From the NCBI GenBank assembly GCA_010092695.1, contig JAADJJ010000001.1, positions 2,046,001-2,110,000 on the forward strand: 64,000 bases of DNA, read 5' to 3'. Position 1 is the first letter of the stretch; the number at the start of each line of letters is the position of its first letter. Shown one piece after another: positions 16,371 through 25,049 of this stretch. The position numbers were made by a program, and so were the translations under genes. The notes beneath the pieces are model-generated. The model was not told the origin of the DNA, ran no database searches, and saw only the letters and a list, made by a program, of their open reading frames with translations. The stretch comes from Enterobacteriaceae bacterium 4M9 (GTDB taxonomy: Bacteria; Pseudomonadota; Gammaproteobacteria; Enterobacterales; Enterobacteriaceae).

Positions 16371-17954
16371 TCAAACCTCATAATCCAACATCCCATTCTC
16401 ATCATCCGGCGGCATCACCAGCACCTTCTGCACGCGGTGATTCTCCACTTCCAGCGTTTTCAGCCGCCAGCCTTCAACATTCACCTCTTCCCCTTCAACC
16501 GGAATATGTTGCAGATGTTCCATCAGCAGCCCGGCCACGGTGTGATAGTCGCGTCGCTCGTCGAGCGGCAGCGGGGCATACTGCACCAAATCTTCCAGCG
16601 GCATATGGCCGTTCACCGTCCAGCTGCCGTCGTCATTTTTGGCAATATCGTGGCGGGCATCGGTTTCGTCCACCTCGTTCGGCAGGTTCCCGGCGATGGT
16701 TTCCATCACGTCGCTGAGTGTCACCAGGCCTTCCACTGAACCGAACTCATCCACCACAAACGCAAAGTGGGTACGGGCGCTGCGAAACTGCTCCAGCGCG
16801 GGGAGTAGGGTGACCGTTTCCGGGAACACCAGCGGCTGGCGCACCAGCGCGTGCAGGTCGAGTGCATCGCCACGTAGCTGCTGGGCCAGCAGGTCGATAA
16901 CGTGCACCACGCCGAGCAAGTTGTCATCGCCACCGGTCACCACAATGCGCGTGTGCTGGTTTTTCTCCAGCAGTGCGCGGACCTGCTGCTCTGGTGCACT
17001 GAGATCTACGTGCTCAATATCGTGACGCGAGGTCATGATGCTGCTTACCGTGCGCTGATTAAGGTTGAGCACCCGCTCAATCATCATCCGCTCCTGAGGG
17101 TTAAACAGCGCCGCTTCGCCATTGTGGTCGGCAATCAGTGAGTTGGTGTCGGCATCCAGCTCCGCTTCTTCTTTGCGTCCGCTCAGTAACCGCATCACTG
17201 CTTCGGTGGTGCGGCTTCTTAGCGTCTGGTTGGCAGACAGGAAACGGCGGCGGTTAAAGTTGGCAAGCTGGTTGAGCGACTCAATCATCACCGAGAAACC
17301 AATGGCCGCGTACAGATAACCTTTAGGAATATGGAAGCCAAAGCCGTCGGCAATCAGGCTAAAGCCAATCATCAGCAGGAAGCTCAGGCACAGAATCACA
17401 ATCGTCGGGTGACTATTTACAAAGCGCGTCAGCGCCTTACTTGCCAGCAGCATCAGGCTGATGGCGATAATCACCGCCGCCATCATCACGCCGAGGTGAT
17501 CCACCATACCAACGGCGGTGATAACCGAGTCGAGAGAAAAAATGGCGTCCAGCACCACAATCTGCGCCACCACGCCCCAGAAACGCGCACCGCGCCGCTG
17601 GGTTGGGTTGTCCTGGTCTTTGCCCTCCAGCCGTTCGTTAAGCTCAACGGTGGCTTTAAACAGCAAAAACAGGCCGCCGAACAGCATAATCAGGTCGCGA
17701 GCGCTGAAACTTAGCGTATGCACAGAGAAAAGCGGGGTGGTAAGCGTGACCAGCCAGGAAATGGAGGCCAGCAGCAGCAGGCGCATTACCATGGCCAGCA
17801 ACAGGCCAGTGATGCGCGCCCGGTCGCGTTGTGCGGGCGGTAATTTTTCAGCGAGGATGGCGATAAACACCAGATTATCAATACCAAGCACCAGTTCGAT
17901 AACCACCAGTGTTACCAGTCCGGCCCAGATTGACGGATCGGCTATCCATTCCAT
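16371..17954 (-). CDS. yegH: YegH, TerC-like membrane protein with CBS pair and CorC/HlyC domain
   Basis: A 527-residue inner-membrane protein, the E. coli length. Residues 1-240 form a TerC/Alx-type region with about seven helices and the acidic motifs LVVIELVLGIDNLVFIAILA and VVLDAIFSLDSVITAVGMV. Two CBS motifs follow at about 295-415 (VSSIMTSRHDIEHVDLSAPE; FVVDEFGSVEGLVTLSDVME). A CorC/HlyC transporter-associated domain is at about 430-515 (DGSWTVNGHMPLEDLVQYAP). TerC relatives handle metal ions, notably manganese export, but the YegH substrate is not established. It is divergent from the wza operon. Confidence 0.94.
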   Translation of the reverse strand: MEWIADPSIWAGLVTLVVIELVLGIDNLVFIAILAEKLPPAQRDRARITGLLLAMVMRLLLLASISWLVTLTTPLFSVHTLSFSARDLIMLFGGLFLLFKATVELNERLEGKDQDNPTQRRGARFWGVVAQIVVLDAIFSLDSVITAVGMVDHLGVMMAAVIIAISLMLLASKALTRFVNSHPTIVILCLSFLLMIGFSLIADGFGFHIPKGYLYAAIGFSVMIESLNQLANFNRRRFLSANQTLRSRTTEAVMRLLSGRKEEAELDADTNSLIADHNGEAALFNPQERMMIERVLNLNQRTVSSIMTSRHDIEHVDLSAPEQQVRALLEKNQHTRIVVTGGDDNLLGVVHVIDLLAQQLRGDALDLHALVRQPLVFPETVTLLPALEQFRSARTHFAFVVDEFGSVEGLVTLSDVMETIAGNLPNEVDETDARHDIAKNDDGSWTVNGHMPLEDLVQYAPLPLDERRDYHTVAGLLMEHLQHIPVEGEEVNVEGWRLKTLEVENHRVQKVLVMPPDDENGMLDYEV

Positions 17955-18076
17955 TAGCGAACGCTACCTTGTGACTAAAGACAGATACTCCATTTTAAGC
18001 GCGGTAAAAGGTAGCAGCAAATGCAATTCGAGCCTGAGGATTTTCCTAAATAAAAATCTCAGCCAGAATTAACATG

Positions 18077-18089
18077 GGAATAATATTCC
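18077..18089. repeat. GGAAT-AAT-ATTCC inverted repeat
   Basis: A 13-bp dyad in the yegH-wza gap, embedded in TGGGAATAATATTCCTGA. It resembles an RcsB/RcsAB half-site pair (AGAAT...TTCCTA) but departs from the consensus at the left end. It could regulate yegH or wza. Confidence 0.3.
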
Positions 18090-18350
18090 TGATGGTTAAT
18101 AAGGATAATTGGTTCAGTATTTCGGCAAGGTATTGGGCAATGTCTTAATTGCAGGGGGGATTGGCCTGAATATATTGAGCGATACACGGCGATTAAGAGG
18201 TTTTATAAATATTGTCAATCTAAAGAAATTCCTAAAACAAATAAAATTTGCAGCTAATCCTATTCTTAAAAGTAACCGCTCTCGGATTTGCTGCCTTGCC
18301 TGCTTATCGGTTAGCTGTAACAATCTTTCCAGCTAGCGGGGAATAAAGTG

Positions 18351-18422
18351 ATGACGAGGATTTATTTCTCCTTGCTATTCATTCTGGCTGTATCAATAAC
18401 AATATTGACAGCGCGCTGCTGA
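18351..18422 (+). CDS. Possible 23-residue hydrophobic peptide upstream of wza
   Basis: ATG 18351 follows GGGGA with 8-nt spacing and encodes MTRIYFSLLFILAVSITILT followed by ARC and TGA. The middle is one continuous hydrophobic helix of about 18 residues after a positive start, the form of a single-span inner-membrane small protein (positive-inside N-terminus). The stop codon overlaps the first base of the RcsAB-like box. No family is recognised. The composition is plausible for a real gene but a frame this short can occur by chance. Confidence 0.35.
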   Translation: MTRIYFSLLFILAVSITILTARC

Positions 18423-18433
18423 GAATAATCCTG
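18420..18433 (+). promoter_or_regulatory. RcsAB-box-like site upstream of wza
   Basis: TGAGAATAATCCTG compares with the RcsAB consensus TAAGAATATTCCTA at 10 of 14 positions. RcsB with RcsA activates the colanic acid operon in E. coli and relatives, and an RcsAB box upstream of wza is established there. The exact -35/-10 pair is not clear here; a TTGACA at 18405-18410 has no good -10 at standard spacing. Confidence 0.6.
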
Positions 18434-18476
18434 GTAATAAGCAGTTGCTCAGGATAAACAAAAAAATATCTGATAT

Positions 18477-18514
18477 CAGTGAATTGGTAGCTGTAAAGCC
18501 ACGGGCGGTAGCGT
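18477..18514 (+). promoter_or_regulatory. JUMPstart with ops element, colanic acid operon leader
   Basis: CAGTGAATTGGTAGCTGTAA followed by AGCCACGGGCGGTAGCGT matches the JUMPstart consensus. The ops core GGCGGTAGCGT lies at 18504-18514. RfaH binds RNA polymerase paused at ops and prevents termination, which suits a cluster of more than 20 kb. Confidence 0.88.
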
Positions 18515-18688
18515 ATCTACAGCTAAATAAGTAGCCCGCCTGTTCTGTCAATCACTCATGTGCGAATAAGCTGCTTTTAGGAATGGTGCCATTATATTTC
18601 CGTGCTGAGGTCTGCATTGTTATGACCCTTGATGCAAGGCGTTTATTTAATTGCAGGATAATGACTCTGCCAAAGTGATAAATAATCA

Positions 18689-19825
18689 ATGATGAAATCC
18701 AATCTAAAATTGATGCCCTTATTGGTGTCTGTGACGCTAATGAGTGGATGTACCATTTTCCCCGGCAGTAATATGTCTACGTTCGGGAAAGATGTGATTA
18801 AACAGCAGGATTCAGACGTTGACCTGAACCGGATGGTAAATGTTTATCCACTGACGCCGCGGCTGGTTGAACAGCTTCGTCCACGCCCGAATGTTGCCCA
18901 GCCAAATATGTCGCTGGACCAGGAAATCGCCAGTTACGAATACCGCGTCGGTCCTGGCGATGTGCTTAACGTCACCGTCTGGGATCACCCGGAACTGACC
19001 ACGCCTGCGGGCCAGTACCGTAGCTCCAGCGATGCCGGTAACTGGGTGCAGGCCGACGGCAGCGTGTTCTATCCCTACATAGGCAAAGTTAACGTTCAGG
19101 GTAAAACCCTGTCGCAAATCCGCAGCGACATCACCGGGCGCCTGGCAAGCTACATCGCTGACCCGCAGGTGGATGTCAATATCGCCGCCTTCCGCTCACA
19201 GAAAGCCTATGTCTCCGGCCAGGTCGAGAAGTCAGGTCAGCAGGCCATCACCAACGTACCGCTCACGGTGCTGGATGCGATTAATGCCGCCGGCGGTCTG
19301 ACGGACAACGCCGACTGGCGCAACGTGGTGTTGACTCACAAAGGCCGCGAGGAGCGCATCTCACTTCAGGCATTGATGCAAAACGGTGACCTGAGCCAGA
19401 ACCGCCTGCTGTACCCCGGCGACATCCTGTTTGTGCCGCGCAATGACGACCTCAAAGTGTTCGTGATGGGCGAAGTGAAAAAACAGAGCACGCTCAAAAT
19501 GGACTTCAGCGGTATGACGCTCACTGAGGCGCTGGGCCAGGCCGAAGGTATCGATATGACCACCTCCAACGCCAGCGGCATCTTCGTGTTGCGCCCGATC
19601 AAAGGCGACCGTAACGGCAAGATTGCCAACGTCTATCAGCTGGATATGTCGGATGCGACCTCGCTGGTCATGGCCACCGAGTTCCGTCTGCAACCTTACG
19701 ATGTGGTTTACGTCACCACCGCACCAGTCGCGCGCTGGAACCGCCTGGTGAGCCAGCTGCTGCCAACCATCAGCGGCGTGCGCTACATGACCGACACCGC
19801 CGTTGATATCAACAACAACTGGTAA
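18689..19825 (+). CDS. wza: Wza, outer-membrane polysaccharide export lipoprotein
   Basis: A 378-residue lipoprotein (E. coli 379). The signal peptide with lipobox LMSGC (Cys 21) is followed by SNMSTFGKDVIKQQDSD. The Poly_export domain YRVGPGDVLNVTVWDHPELT and two SLBB domains (AYVSGQVEKSGQQAITNVPL; KVFVMGEVKKQSTLKMDF) lead to the C-terminal amphipathic helix near RWNRLVSQLLPTISGVRYMT that builds the octameric outer-membrane pore. It exports colanic acid together with Wzc. First gene of the operon; wzb follows after 5 nt. Confidence 0.98.
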   Translation: MMKSNLKLMPLLVSVTLMSGCTIFPGSNMSTFGKDVIKQQDSDVDLNRMVNVYPLTPRLVEQLRPRPNVAQPNMSLDQEIASYEYRVGPGDVLNVTVWDHPELTTPAGQYRSSSDAGNWVQADGSVFYPYIGKVNVQGKTLSQIRSDITGRLASYIADPQVDVNIAAFRSQKAYVSGQVEKSGQQAITNVPLTVLDAINAAGGLTDNADWRNVVLTHKGREERISLQALMQNGDLSQNRLLYPGDILFVPRNDDLKVFVMGEVKKQSTLKMDFSGMTLTEALGQAEGIDMTTSNASGIFVLRPIKGDRNGKIANVYQLDMSDATSLVMATEFRLQPYDVVYVTTAPVARWNRLVSQLLPTISGVRYMTDTAVDINNNW

Positions 19826-19830
19826 CGCTT

Positions 19831-20274
19831 ATGTTTAACAACATTCTCGTGGTTTGCGTGGGGAACATCTGCCGTTCCCCAACGGCAGAGCGCCTGTTGC
19901 GCCAGTACCAACCAGCGCTGACGGTGGAGTCTGCCGGGTTGGGCGCGCTGGTGGGAAAGGGCGCTGATGCACGCGCCGCTGAAGTGGCACACGAGCACGG
20001 ACTGTCGCTGGCGGGCCATTGCGCCCGCCAGATAACCGCCAGCCTGTGTCGCCGCTACGACCTGATTCTCACGATGGAAAAACGGCATATCCATGCCCTT
20101 TGCGATATCGCGCCGGAAATGCGCGGCAAGGTCATGCTGTTTGGCCACTGGAACGACGAGCGGGAAATTCCCGACCCGTATCGCAAAAGCCGCGAGGCGT
20201 TTGAAGCCGTGTTTACCCTTCTCGACCATTCTGCCCGCTCGTGGGCGCACGCACTGACAGCTCAGCAGGGATAA
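19831..20274 (+). CDS. wzb: Wzb, low-molecular-weight protein tyrosine phosphatase
   Basis: A 147-residue cytosolic phosphatase with the CX5R loop VCVGNICRSPTAERLLRQYQ (nucleophile Cys 9) and the general-acid Asp in IPDPYRKSREAF. It removes phosphate from the Wzc tyrosine tail; cycling of Wzc phosphorylation is needed for colanic acid export. It lies tightly between wza and wzc (5 nt and 2 nt gaps), so translation is probably coupled. Confidence 0.98.
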   Translation: MFNNILVVCVGNICRSPTAERLLRQYQPALTVESAGLGALVGKGADARAAEVAHEHGLSLAGHCARQITASLCRRYDLILTMEKRHIHALCDIAPEMRGKVMLFGHWNDEREIPDPYRKSREAFEAVFTLLDHSARSWAHALTAQQG

Positions 20275-20276
20275 CA

Positions 20277-22442
20277 ATGACAGAAAATGTAAGGCATTCT
20301 GCCGCCTCGACTGAGGGCAATGATGAAATCGATATTGGCCGCCTGCTCGGGACGGTTATCGAGGCCCGCTGGTGGGTGCTCGGGATTACTGCCGTATTTG
20401 CCGCCGCGGCTATCGTGTATGTGACCTTCGCCACGCCAATTTACAGTGCCGATGCGCTGGTGCAGATAGAGCAGGACACCAGTAGTTCGCTGGTGCAGGA
20501 CCTCAACAGCGCGCTCAGCAATAAGCCACCGGCCTCAGAGGCAGAGATGCAGCTGATTCAGTCACGCCTGGTGCTGGGTAAAACGGTTGACGACCTGGAC
20601 CTGGATATTGGCGTTGAGAAAGACACCTTCCCGGTTTTTGGCGCAGGATGGGACCGTCTGATGGGTCGCCAGAACGACACGGTGAAAGTGACCACCTTCA
20701 ATCTGGCAAAAGGGATGGCAAAAGACACCTTCACGCTCAACGTTATCGACCCGCAGCATTATACGCTTGAGAGTGATGGCGGTTTCAGCGCTCGCGGTGA
20801 AGTGGGCAAGATGCTGACCCAGGGCGGGTTGTCCATCATGGTCTCAGCCATTCACGCCGCTGACGGCAGCCGTTTTACGGTGAGCAAATTTTCCACCCTG
20901 GGCATGATCAAGTTTCTGCAAAACAACCTGACGGTAACTGAAAGCGGTAAAGATACCGGCGTGCTGTTACTGGCCTTCACCGGCGAAGACCGGGAGCAGA
21001 TTCGCGACATCCTCAACGCCATTACCCGCAATTACCAGGCGCAGAATATTGAGCGTAAATCAGCCGAGGCGTCGCACAGCCTGAAATTCCTGGATAAGCA
21101 GTTGCCAGAAGTGCGCGCGTCGCTGGACGAGGCTGAAAATAAACTCAACGCCTACCGCCAGCAGAAAGATTCGGTGGATCTGCCGCTGGAGGCCAAATCG
21201 GTACTCGATTCGGTGGTTAACATTGATGCCCAGCTTAATGAGTTGACCTTTAAAGAGGCCGAAATTTCCAAGCTGTACACCAAACGCCATCCGGCCTACC
21301 GCACACTGTTAGAAAAGCGCAAAGCGCTGGAAGACGAGAAATCACGTCTTAATAGCCGCATCAGCGATATGCCGCAGACCCAGCAGGAGATTGTGCGCCT
21401 GACGCGTGATGTGGAATCCGGCCAGCAGGTGTATATGCAGCTTCTGAACAAGCAGCAGGAGCTGCGCATTACCGAGGCCAGCACCGTGGGCGACGTGCGC
21501 ATTGTCGACCCGGCTATCACCCAGCCTGGCGTGCTCAAGCCTAAAAAGGTGCTGATTGTGCTTGGCAGCATTATCCTCGGTCTGATGCTGTCGATTATTG
21601 GCGTGCTGCTGCGCTCGCTGTTTAACCGCGGCATTGAAAGTGCGCAGGTGCTGGAAGAGGCGGGCGTGAGCGTGTACGCCAGCATACCGTTGTCTGACTG
21701 GCAGAAGGCACGCGATACCGTCAAAACGGTGAGCGGCGGCGATAAGCGCTACAAACAAAGCCAGCTGCTGGCGGTAGGGAACCCCACGGATCTTGCTATT
21801 GAAGCTATTCGCAGTCTGCGTACCAGCCTGCACTTCGCCATGATGCAGGCCAGCAACAACGTACTGATGCTCTCTGGCGTCAGCCCCTCCATCGGTAAAA
21901 CCTTTGTCTGCGCCAACCTGGCGGCGGTTATCAGCCAGACCAACAAGCGCGTGCTGCTTATCGACTGTGATATGCGCAAAGGCTATACCCACGAACTGCT
22001 GGGGACCACCAACCACAACGGCCTGTCGGATGTGCTGGCAGGCCAGGGGGAGATTGCCGGTTGCGTGCAGAAAACCTCCATTCCTTGCTTTGACCTGGTG
22101 CCGCGCGGCCAGGTGCCGCCAAATCCGTCGGAACTGCTGATGAGCGAGCGCTTTGGCGAACTGGTGCAGTGGGCGAGCGCACATTACGACATGGTGCTGA
22201 TTGATACGCCGCCGATTCTGGCGGTGACCGATGCCGCCATTGCGGGCCGCCATGCTGGCACCACGCTGATGGTGGCGCGTTATGCGGTGAACACGCTTAA
22301 AGAAGTGCAAACCAGCCTTAGCCGCTTTGAGCAAAACGGCATCGCGGTGCGCGGCGTCATCCTGAACTCCATCTTTCGCCGCGCCACCGGCTACCAGGAT
22401 TACGGTTACTACCAGTACGAATACAAAGCTGAAAAACCCTGA
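20277..22442 (+). CDS. wzc: Wzc, polysaccharide co-polymerase and BY-kinase
   Basis: A 721-residue inner-membrane protein (E. coli 720); ATG 20277 is 2 nt after the wzb stop. The N-terminal Wzz domain has a first helix at about 32-52 and a second at about 425-445 (VLIVLGSIILGLMLSIIGVL), enclosing a periplasmic coiled-coil part. The cytosolic kinase has Walker A SGVSPSIGKTFV (about 533-543), Walker A' VLLIDCDMRKGYTH and Walker B MVLIDTPP (about 639). The tail carries the tyrosine cluster YQDYGYYQYEY that is autophosphorylated. It sets colanic acid polymerisation and export with Wza, and Wzb dephosphorylates it. Confidence 0.98.
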   Translation: MTENVRHSAASTEGNDEIDIGRLLGTVIEARWWVLGITAVFAAAAIVYVTFATPIYSADALVQIEQDTSSSLVQDLNSALSNKPPASEAEMQLIQSRLVLGKTVDDLDLDIGVEKDTFPVFGAGWDRLMGRQNDTVKVTTFNLAKGMAKDTFTLNVIDPQHYTLESDGGFSARGEVGKMLTQGGLSIMVSAIHAADGSRFTVSKFSTLGMIKFLQNNLTVTESGKDTGVLLLAFTGEDREQIRDILNAITRNYQAQNIERKSAEASHSLKFLDKQLPEVRASLDEAENKLNAYRQQKDSVDLPLEAKSVLDSVVNIDAQLNELTFKEAEISKLYTKRHPAYRTLLEKRKALEDEKSRLNSRISDMPQTQQEIVRLTRDVESGQQVYMQLLNKQQELRITEASTVGDVRIVDPAITQPGVLKPKKVLIVLGSIILGLMLSIIGVLLRSLFNRGIESAQVLEEAGVSVYASIPLSDWQKARDTVKTVSGGDKRYKQSQLLAVGNPTDLAIEAIRSLRTSLHFAMMQASNNVLMLSGVSPSIGKTFVCANLAAVISQTNKRVLLIDCDMRKGYTHELLGTTNHNGLSDVLAGQGEIAGCVQKTSIPCFDLVPRGQVPPNPSELLMSERFGELVQWASAHYDMVLIDTPPILAVTDAAIAGRHAGTTLMVARYAVNTLKEVQTSLSRFEQNGIAVRGVILNSIFRRATGYQDYGYYQYEYKAEKP

Positions 22443-22449
22443 CTGGCCT

Positions 22450-22468
22450 GGCCGCCTTCGCGGCGGCC
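22450..22468 (+). terminator. GC-rich hairpin between wzc and wcaA
   Basis: GGCCGCC (22450-22456) pairs with GGCGGCC (22462-22468) around TTCGC, right after the wzc stop, without a T-run. It is inside the operon and probably acts as an attenuator or mRNA-processing barrier separating the export genes from the wca genes. Confidence 0.6.
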
Positions 22469-22501
22469 TTCATCACGCCATGGTTATTTGAGGAAAGAAA
22501 A

Positions 22502-23347
22502 ATGACCACGACTTCGCGCCCTTTGGTGTCTGTTTACATGCCGACGTGGAATCGCCAGCAGCTGGCCATCCGGGCTATTAAGTCGGTGCTGCGTCAGGAT
22601 TACGATAACTGGGAGATGTTCATCGTCGATGACTGCTCCCGCGACTGGCAGCAGCTCCAGCAGTTTGTAGATGGCCTCAACGATCCGCGCGTACGCTATG
22701 TGCACAATGAGGTTAATTCCGGTGCCTGCGCGGTGCGCAACCAGGCCATTTTGCTTGCGCGCGGTGAGTTTATTACCGGCATTGACGATGACGACGAATG
22801 GACGCCCGACCGCCTGTCGCTGTTTCTGAGAAACAAGCGTCAGTTGATTACCCACGCATTTTTGTACGCCAATGACTATGTGTGTGAAGGGCAGGTTTAC
22901 ACCCAACCCGCCAGCCTGCCGCTGTATCCCAAATCGCCGTATACACGCACGTTGTTTTTCAAGCGCAACATCATTGGCAACCAGGTATTTACTTACGCCT
23001 GGCGCTTTAAAGAGAGCCTGTTCGACGAAAAACTGATGGCAGCACAGGATTACGACATATTCCTGCGCATGGTCACCGAATACGGCGAGCCGTGGAAGAT
23101 TGAAGAGGCGACTCAAATTCTGCATATCAACCACGGTGAAATGCAGATAACTAAATCGGCTAAAAAATTCTCCGGTTATTTTCAGTTTTACCGCAAGCAC
23201 AAAGGCAAATTCGACCGCGCCAGCAAGAAGTACCAACTGTTCACGCTGTACCTGATTCGCAACAAGCGCATGACGCTGCGCACGCTGTTGACGCTGCTGT
23301 CGCTGCGTAACGGCAAGCGGCTGGCCGACGGGCTGCGGGGGAAGTGA
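22502..23347 (+). CDS. wcaA: WcaA, colanic acid glycosyltransferase (GT2)
   Basis: A 281-residue GT-A fold transferase. The nucleotide-sugar binding start LVSVYMPTWNRQQLAIRAIK is followed by IVDDCSRDW and the metal-binding acidic motif ITGIDDDDEWTPDRLSLFL. It adds one sugar of the colanic acid repeat on the undecaprenyl carrier at the cytosolic face; which linkage is not certain from sequence. The stop overlaps the wcaB ATG (TGATG), so translation is coupled. Confidence 0.95.
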   Translation: MTTTSRPLVSVYMPTWNRQQLAIRAIKSVLRQDYDNWEMFIVDDCSRDWQQLQQFVDGLNDPRVRYVHNEVNSGACAVRNQAILLARGEFITGIDDDDEWTPDRLSLFLRNKRQLITHAFLYANDYVCEGQVYTQPASLPLYPKSPYTRTLFFKRNIIGNQVFTYAWRFKESLFDEKLMAAQDYDIFLRMVTEYGEPWKIEEATQILHINHGEMQITKSAKKFSGYFQFYRKHKGKFDRASKKYQLFTLYLIRNKRMTLRTLLTLLSLRNGKRLADGLRGK

Positions 23348-23835
23348 TGCTCGAAGACATACGTGCTAACGGCTGGAGCCTGCGCCCGTGCTGCATGGTG
23401 CTGGCTTATCGTCTTGCCCACTTTTGCTCGGTATGGCGCAAAAAATGCGTGCTCAATAACCTGTGGGCAGCGCCGGTATTGCTGGGCTATCGCGTGGTGA
23501 CCGAGTGCCTGTTTGGCTACGAAATCCAGGCCGCCGCCACTATCGGGCGACGCTTTACCATCCATCACGGTTACGCGGTGGTGATTAATAAAAACACCGT
23601 GGCGGGAGACGATTTTGTGATTCGCCACGGCGTGACTATTGGCAACCGTGGGCCGGACAACCTGGCGTGCCCGGTTATTGGCCACGGCGTTGAACTGGGC
23701 GCAAACGTGGTGCTGATTGGCGATATCACTATTGGCAACAATGTCACCATCGGTGCAGGCAGCGTGGTGCTCGACAGCGTGCCTGATAACGCGCTGGTGA
23801 CAGGCGAAAAGGCGCGGGTAAAGGTTATCAAATGA
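23347..23835 (+). CDS. wcaB: WcaB, colanic acid O-acetyltransferase (hexapeptide type)
   Basis: A 162-residue left-handed beta-helix acetyltransferase related to serine acetyltransferase. Hexapeptide turns run from IGRRFTIHHGYAVVI through GVELGANVVLIGDITIGNNV to VTIGAGSVVL, with the catalytic-type His in IRHGVTIGN. It transfers acetyl groups from acetyl-CoA to a colanic acid sugar. ATG 23347, opening MLEDIRANGWSLRPCC as in E. coli, is preferred over the GTG one codon earlier. It overlaps wcaC by 4 nt. Confidence 0.95.
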   Translation: MLEDIRANGWSLRPCCMVLAYRLAHFCSVWRKKCVLNNLWAAPVLLGYRVVTECLFGYEIQAAATIGRRFTIHHGYAVVINKNTVAGDDFVIRHGVTIGNRGPDNLACPVIGHGVELGANVVLIGDITIGNNVTIGAGSVVLDSVPDNALVTGEKARVKVIK

Positions 23836-25049
23836 ACATTATGCAATTTAACGTGCGCCTGGCCGAGGGCGGTGCCGCAGGCGTGGCGCTGGATTTGCAC
23901 CAGCGGGCGCGACAGGCGGGCATCAACTCACGCTTTATTTATGGCTATGGCAAGGGCGGCAAAAAAAGCGCCAGCCATGCAGATATTGCGGCGGTGGAGA
24001 AGCACACGCCACGCCTGACATCGGTGGCGAACATTGCGCTGTTTCGTTTTCTCAATCGCGATGCTTTCGGCAGTCTTGATTCGTTGTTCAGCAGGGCGAT
24101 GCTCACTCACGGTCCGCTGGTGCTGCACTTTCACGTACTGCACAGCTACTGGCTCAACCTCGGTAGCGTGGTGGGTTTTTGCCAGCGGCTGAAAGCGGTA
24201 AAACCCGATGTGCGCGTGGTCTGGACGCTGCACGATCACTGGAGCGTCACCGGGCGCTGTGCCTTTACCGACGGCTGCGATGGCTGGAAGCAGGGCTGCA
24301 AAGCCTGCCCGACGCTCTCGAACTATCCGCCGGTAAAAGTCGACCGGGCTGCCCGGCTGGTCGACGACAAACGCCAGCATTTCCGCGACATGTTAGCGCT
24401 GGGATGCCGGTTTATCTCTCCCAGCCAGCACGTGGCCGAGGCCTTTAACAGTCTGTACGGTGCCGGGCAATGCCGGGTAATTAATAACGGAATTGATGTC
24501 GCCACCGAAGCCATGCTGGCAGATATCGCAACCGTGACGCCCGCAACAGGCGTAACAAAGGTAGCAGTGGTGGCACATGACCTGCGCTACGACGGCAAAA
24601 CCAACCAGAAGCTGGTGCAGGAGATCATTGCGCTTGGTAAGCGCGTGGAAGTGCATACCTTTGGCAAACACTCACCGTTTAGCGCGGCGAACGTGGTTAA
24701 CCACGGTTTTATGACCGACAAGCGCCAGCTAATGGGCGAGCTTAACCAGATGGACTCGCTGGTGTTTAGTTCGCGGGTGGACAACTACCCGCTGATTCTG
24801 TGTGAAGCGCTGTCGATTGGCGTGCCGGTGATTGCCACCCACAGCGACGCCGCGCGTGAAGTGCTGGCAAAAATTGGCGGGCGCACCGTGGATGAAGCTG
24901 AGGCGTTGCAGCTGGTGGGGCTGCCAAAAGCACAGCTGTCGCAGGCGGTGTTTGGGCGTGAACTGGCGGCGTTTAAAGCGCACTCACGCGAAGCCTATAG
25001 CGGGAAACAGATGCTGGAGGAATATGTCGGGTTCTATCAGGGTCTGTAG
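23832..25049 (+). CDS. wcaC: WcaC, colanic acid glycosyltransferase (GT4)
   Basis: A 405-residue GT-B transferase, the E. coli length. The glycine-rich N-terminus MNIMQFNVRLAEGGAAGVAL, the mid region WTLHDHWSVTGRCAFTDGCD with clustered Cys (CDGWKQGCKACPTLS), and the C-terminal donor-binding VDNYPLILCEALSIGVPVIA are visible. It acts at the membrane on the lipid-linked repeat unit. ATGA overlap with wcaB and 26-nt overlap with wcaD. Confidence 0.95.
   Translation: MNIMQFNVRLAEGGAAGVALDLHQRARQAGINSRFIYGYGKGGKKSASHADIAAVEKHTPRLTSVANIALFRFLNRDAFGSLDSLFSRAMLTHGPLVLHFHVLHSYWLNLGSVVGFCQRLKAVKPDVRVVWTLHDHWSVTGRCAFTDGCDGWKQGCKACPTLSNYPPVKVDRAARLVDDKRQHFRDMLALGCRFISPSQHVAEAFNSLYGAGQCRVINNGIDVATEAMLADIATVTPATGVTKVAVVAHDLRYDGKTNQKLVQEIIALGKRVEVHTFGKHSPFSAANVVNHGFMTDKRQLMGELNQMDSLVFSSRVDNYPLILCEALSIGVPVIATHSDAAREVLAKIGGRTVDEAEALQLVGLPKAQLSQAVFGRELAAFKAHSREAYSGKQMLEEYVGFYQGL

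Larger units (their letters stand above)
17955..18688. other. Long yegH-wza regulatory region
   Basis: 734 nt between the divergent yegH and wza starts. It contains the yegH promoter area, a GGAAT-AAT-ATTCC inverted repeat (18077-18089), a possible 23-codon gene (18351-18422), an RcsAB-box-like site (18420-18433) and a JUMPstart/ops element (18477-18514). A 175-nt transcribed leader remains between ops and the wza ATG. Other short frames in it show no ribosome site or recognisable product. Confidence 0.6.

Noticed and set aside
18114..18323. Minus-strand frame of 69 codons in the yegH-wza gap
   Set aside because: No ribosome site or recognisable motif, and it overlaps the regulatory region in an AT-rich stretch where open frames arise by chance.
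21342..22334. 330-codon minus-strand frame opposite wzc
   Set aside because: It lies opposite the conserved kinase domain of Wzc. Its His/Gln/Arg-rich product is typical of antisense reading of GC-rich genes.
24832..25023. 64-codon N-terminal extension of the wcaD frame inside wcaC
   Set aside because: It is an out-of-frame reading of wcaC. ATG 25024 has GGAGG and gives the conserved WcaD start.
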